6,321 nt of DNA from Acidobacteriota bacterium (GTDB lineage: Bacteria; Acidobacteriota; Thermoanaerobaculia; Gp7-AA8). This document shows, in pieces, positions 3,953-6,321 of the stretch. Where the stretch lies: contig QHVX01000100.1 of assembly GCA_003222375.1 (NCBI GenBank), positions 9,010 to 15,330 of the forward strand, read 5' to 3'. How positions within the stretch are numbered: the stretch's first letter is position 1; each line of letters starts with the position of its first letter. The notes beneath the pieces were generated by a model, which saw only the letters and a program-made list of their open reading frames with translations, did not search any database and was not told where the DNA came from. A program made the position numbers and the translations under genes.

Positions 3953-6321
3953 GTGAAGAGACCAATGTCTCGTATTGTCCTGACCCTACTTGTACTTCTG
4001 ACCGCAACGGCCGCGTTTGCGCAGACAGGCGGCGCAGGTCTCGGCGGAACCGTGACCGACGCATCAGGCGGTGCGCTGCCCGGCGTTACCGTCACGGCCA
4101 CGCACAATGCTACCGGCTTCAATCGATCGGTAGTGACGGGAACCGATGGTGCGTATCGTTTTCCATCGCTGCCCGTCGGCACTTACACCGTCACCGCCGA
4201 CCTTTCGGGCTTTGCATCCGTGACGACGCGCAATGTCGAATTGAACGTCGCGCAGGAGCGCGAGTTGAACATCGCGCTCAAGCAGGCGGCGGTCAAAGAA
4301 CAGATCACGGTCACGGCGTCGGCTCCGCTTGTCGAGACCACACCAGCGGTGAGCACGGTCGTGAGCCAGAAGGAGATTCAGAATCTTCCTCTCAATGGCC
4401 GTCAGTTCGCGAACCTCGGCACACTTGCGCCGGGAACGACGCTCTCTGTCAACGCTGACCCAACCAAGCCGGGACAGATGACCATCGCGCTGAACGGCGG
4501 CAGCGGCCGCAATGTGAATTTCGTCATCGACGGCGGCGACAACACCGATGACACCATCGGCGGCGCGCTGCAGAACTTCAATATCGAAGCGGTGCAGGAA
4601 TTCAACATTCAGACGCAGGCCTACAAAGCCGAATTCGGCCGCACCACCGGCGGCGTGCTGACGGTGGTCACCAAGACCGGCACGAACACCTTCGAGGGAA
4701 GCGCTTACGAGTTTTATCGCGACAAGAGCCTCAACTCGGAATCCGAGAGTGAAAAGCTCGGTGGAGGCGGCAAGTCGCCGTATCGCCGCAATCAGTACGG
4801 CGCGTCGTTCGGAGGCCCGATCATCAGAGATCGCGCGCACTTTTTCGTCACCGGTGAGCGCACCGAACGGCCGACGACCTACATCGTCCAAACCAAAGGA
4901 ATTTATCCGGACTTCGACGGCAAGGCGATCCCCACTCCGTTCAAGGACAACCTTCTGACGGCCAAGGCCAGCGCCGACGTCAACGCCAAGCAGTTCCTTC
5001 AGGTTCGCTACGGCATGCAGAGGAATTCAGACAAGTACGGCGCCAGCCCGGTCATCCTGCCGAGTGCTCTTGGCACGATCACGAATACGTATCATTCGTT
5101 CCTGGCCGGGCATACCTGGCAGATCAGCTCCGACAAGTTGAACGAATTTCTCTTCCAGGACACGCACTTCAAGAATTCGATCAGCCCGGATTCCACTGAC
5201 CCCACGATCGTCTATCCGTCGGGCGTCTCGATCGGACAGAGCATCAACGCGCCGCAATCGACGACACAGGTAAAACGCCAATTCAAGGACGACTTCGCGT
5301 GGTCCATGAGCTTCGGCGCGATGCGCCACGACTTCAAAGTCGGCGCGAACTACATCGACGAGCCGATCCTGGGCGGCGACTTCACGGTCGGCACCACCGG
5401 CCAGTACACACTGACCGCCGACAAACAGGGAGCGCCGGTTGCCGACATCACGATCTTCGGCGGCTTCTTCGGCAACAAGACTCCCGTCAAGCAGTACAAC
5501 TACTACGTGCAGGACGACATCGCAGTGACCAAGAGCCTCACCATCAATGCCGGCCTGCGGTACGACCTGTGGAAAGGATTCGATCTCGATCAGCACACGA
5601 ATCCAATCTGGCAGACGCTCTCAACGCAGACGAAGTACAACGAGGCGTACCTGCAGCCCTTCAAGAACGGCGGCGGTGGGAAGCTGAAGAACGACACCAA
5701 CAACTGGGGTCCGCGGATCGGCTTCTCTTACGACCTGCACGCCGATTCGAAGAACATCATCCGCGGCGGCTACGGTCGTTACTACGATTTCCCATACACC
5801 AATGCCACCATTCTGTTCCCCGCAGCGGCTGTGCAGTCGAATTACGGGGTCGTTTACAACAACAGCGATCCCAAAGGGATCAAGAACGCGAACGGCACGT
5901 TCTTTCAGCCCGGCCAGCCGCTGCCGCCCAATCAAATCACAGGCAGTCAGGTTCCTCCACCGAACGAAGTCGCTTCTCCCACGCTCGCCACTCCGTACTC
6001 CGATCAGTTCTCGCTCGGATATTCGTGGCAGGTCAATCCGTGGCTCGGACTGAATGTCGACGGATCGCACATCAGCTACAAGGACATTCCGTTCCGCTTC
6101 CGTGCGAATCCAACCGATCCGTCGACCGGCAAGCGGCGCTTCCCGGCGTTCGGCAACTTCCGTCTCTGGATGGGCAATGGTTTCGCGAAATACAACGGAC
6201 TGAACATCGGCGGACATGCGCGCCTCGGCGATCGTTTCGAGCTGCAGGGCTTCTACACCCTATCGCACGCGACCGGCAACATCCTCGCGGGCGCGGACGA
6301 GTTCCGCATCACGGCCGCAGG
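3953..6321 (+). CDS. Oar-like TonB-dependent receptor with carboxypeptidase regulatory-like domain (3' truncated by window)
   Basis: The start GTG 3953 follows a consensus Shine-Dalgarno; the frame stays open to the window end, giving 789 complete codons. Residues 1-23 are a signal peptide (MKRPMSRIVLTLLVLLTATA then AFA, cleavage before Gln24). Starting at ATG 3965 would remove most of the positively charged n-region, so GTG is preferred. Residues about 28-110 form the carboxypeptidase regulatory-like beta-sandwich (GLGGTVTDASGGALPGVTV, TDGAYRFPSLPVGTYTV). EQITVTA (116-122) resembles a TonB box. Residues about 125-245 are the plug (EIQNLPLNGRQF, NVNFVIDGGDNTDD, IEAVQEFNIQT, AEFGRTTGGV). From about 250 on is the barrel (NQYGASFGGPI, NWGPRIGFSYDL, GGYGRYYDF). 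It acts in the outer membrane, energised by TonB-ExbBD, importing or secreting an unknown substrate. Some 200-300 residues and the C-terminal strand are missing. No cysteine occurs in the visible part. It lies 44 bases after the hydrolase gene and is probably its operon partner. Confidence 0.94.
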   Translation, partial: MKRPMSRIVLTLLVLLTATAAFAQTGGAGLGGTVTDASGGALPGVTVTATHNATGFNRSVVTGTDGAYRFPSLPVGTYTVTADLSGFASVTTRNVELNVAQERELNIALKQAAVKEQITVTASAPLVETTPAVSTVVSQKEIQNLPLNGRQFANLGTLAPGTTLSVNADPTKPGQMTIALNGGSGRNVNFVIDGGDNTDDTIGGALQNFNIEAVQEFNIQTQAYKAEFGRTTGGVLTVVTKTGTNTFEGSAYEFYRDKSLNSESESEKLGGGGKSPYRRNQYGASFGGPIIRDRAHFFVTGERTERPTTYIVQTKGIYPDFDGKAIPTPFKDNLLTAKASADVNAKQFLQVRYGMQRNSDKYGASPVILPSALGTITNTYHSFLAGHTWQISSDKLNEFLFQDTHFKNSISPDSTDPTIVYPSGVSIGQSINAPQSTTQVKRQFKDDFAWSMSFGAMRHDFKVGANYIDEPILGGDFTVGTTGQYTLTADKQGAPVADITIFGGFFGNKTPVKQYNYYVQDDIAVTKSLTINAGLRYDLWKGFDLDQHTNPIWQTLSTQTKYNEAYLQPFKNGGGGKLKNDTNNWGPRIGFSYDLHADSKNIIRGGYGRYYDFPYTNATILFPAAAVQSNYGVVYNNSDPKGIKNANGTFFQPGQPLPPNQITGSQVPPPNEVASPTLATPYSDQFSLGYSWQVNPWLGLNVDGSHISYKDIPFRFRANPTDPSTGKRRFPAFGNFRLWMGNGFAKYNGLNIGGHARLGDRFELQGFYTLSHATGNILAGADEFRITAA

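Noticed and set aside
3853..4458. Plus-strand open frame of 201 residues spanning the hydrolase-receptor 2 junction
   Set aside because: It runs out of frame through the end of the hydrolase and the start of receptor 2, is Arg/His/Cys-rich and has no domain.
4064..4891. Long minus-strand open frame (275 residues) opposite receptor 2
   Set aside because: It is an antisense shadow. The plus strand here encodes continuous signal peptide, regulatory domain and plug motifs, and the minus-strand translation shows no recognisable domain.
5027..6217. Two minus-strand open frames (5027-5596 and 5621-6217) opposite the receptor 2 barrel
   Set aside because: Both are antisense shadows of a well-supported barrel frame; their Val/Arg/Asp-rich content is what reversed barrel codons give.
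3953..6321. Possible frameshift in receptor 2
   Set aside because: I followed the frame line by line to the window end and it stays open with family motifs in order; the gene is merely cut by the window edge.
1..6321. CRISPR arrays, tRNA/rRNA genes, insertion sequences or terminal inverted repeats
   Set aside because: Nothing of the kind is visible; the only repeats are the terminator stem, the heptad array and the short palindrome.

Overview
The window reads as chromosomal DNA of a GC-rich (about 60% by eye) Gram-negative-type bacterium. Acidobacteriota is the most likely source. The main reason is that both flanking genes encode very large 'carboxypeptidase regulatory-like domain plus TonB-dependent receptor' (Oar-like) outer membrane proteins. 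That family is greatly expanded in Acidobacteriota, and the first receptor carries stretches I recall as typical of acidobacterial members (GDKLAPRLGFSYD, YGSYGRFYDIMKMELPRGSF). This assignment rests on family resemblance only; no rRNA or other phylogenetic marker is present.

Layout: (1) Bases 1-1911, plus strand, hold the C-terminal 636 residues of an Oar-like receptor barrel whose N-terminal part lies upstream of the window. It ends with the terminal Phe of a BAM-dependent barrel. (2) Bases 1936-1970 form a textbook intrinsic terminator with a perfect 11-bp stem, a UUCG loop and a T-rich tail. (3) Bases 1977-3908 encode a 643-residue lipoprotein: a lipobox signal peptide, an alkaline-phosphatase/sulfatase-fold domain and six uninterrupted 34-residue TPRs. 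The usual formylglycine Cys/Ser is replaced by Thr, so it is probably not a classical sulfatase. (4) A 44-base gap contains a TATAGT box, a 12-bp palindrome and a strong Shine-Dalgarno. (5) From 3953 to the window end, and running off it, is a second, divergent Oar-like receptor with signal peptide, regulatory-like domain, TonB-box-like segment, plug and most of the barrel.

How they may work together: the terminator separates receptor 1 from the hydrolase gene. No terminator separates the hydrolase from receptor 2, so those two are probably co-transcribed, with receptor 2 possibly also having its own promoter. A working model, which is inference, is that receptor 2 moves a substrate across the outer membrane with TonB energy. 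The lipid-anchored hydrolase would process a phospho- or sulfo-ester substrate at the membrane, with its TPR array docking a partner. No tRNA, rRNA, CRISPR array or mobile element is visible, and the minus-strand open frames are shadows of the three plus-strand genes. The only non-coding stretches are the two short gaps (1912-1976 and 3909-3952), and both are described.
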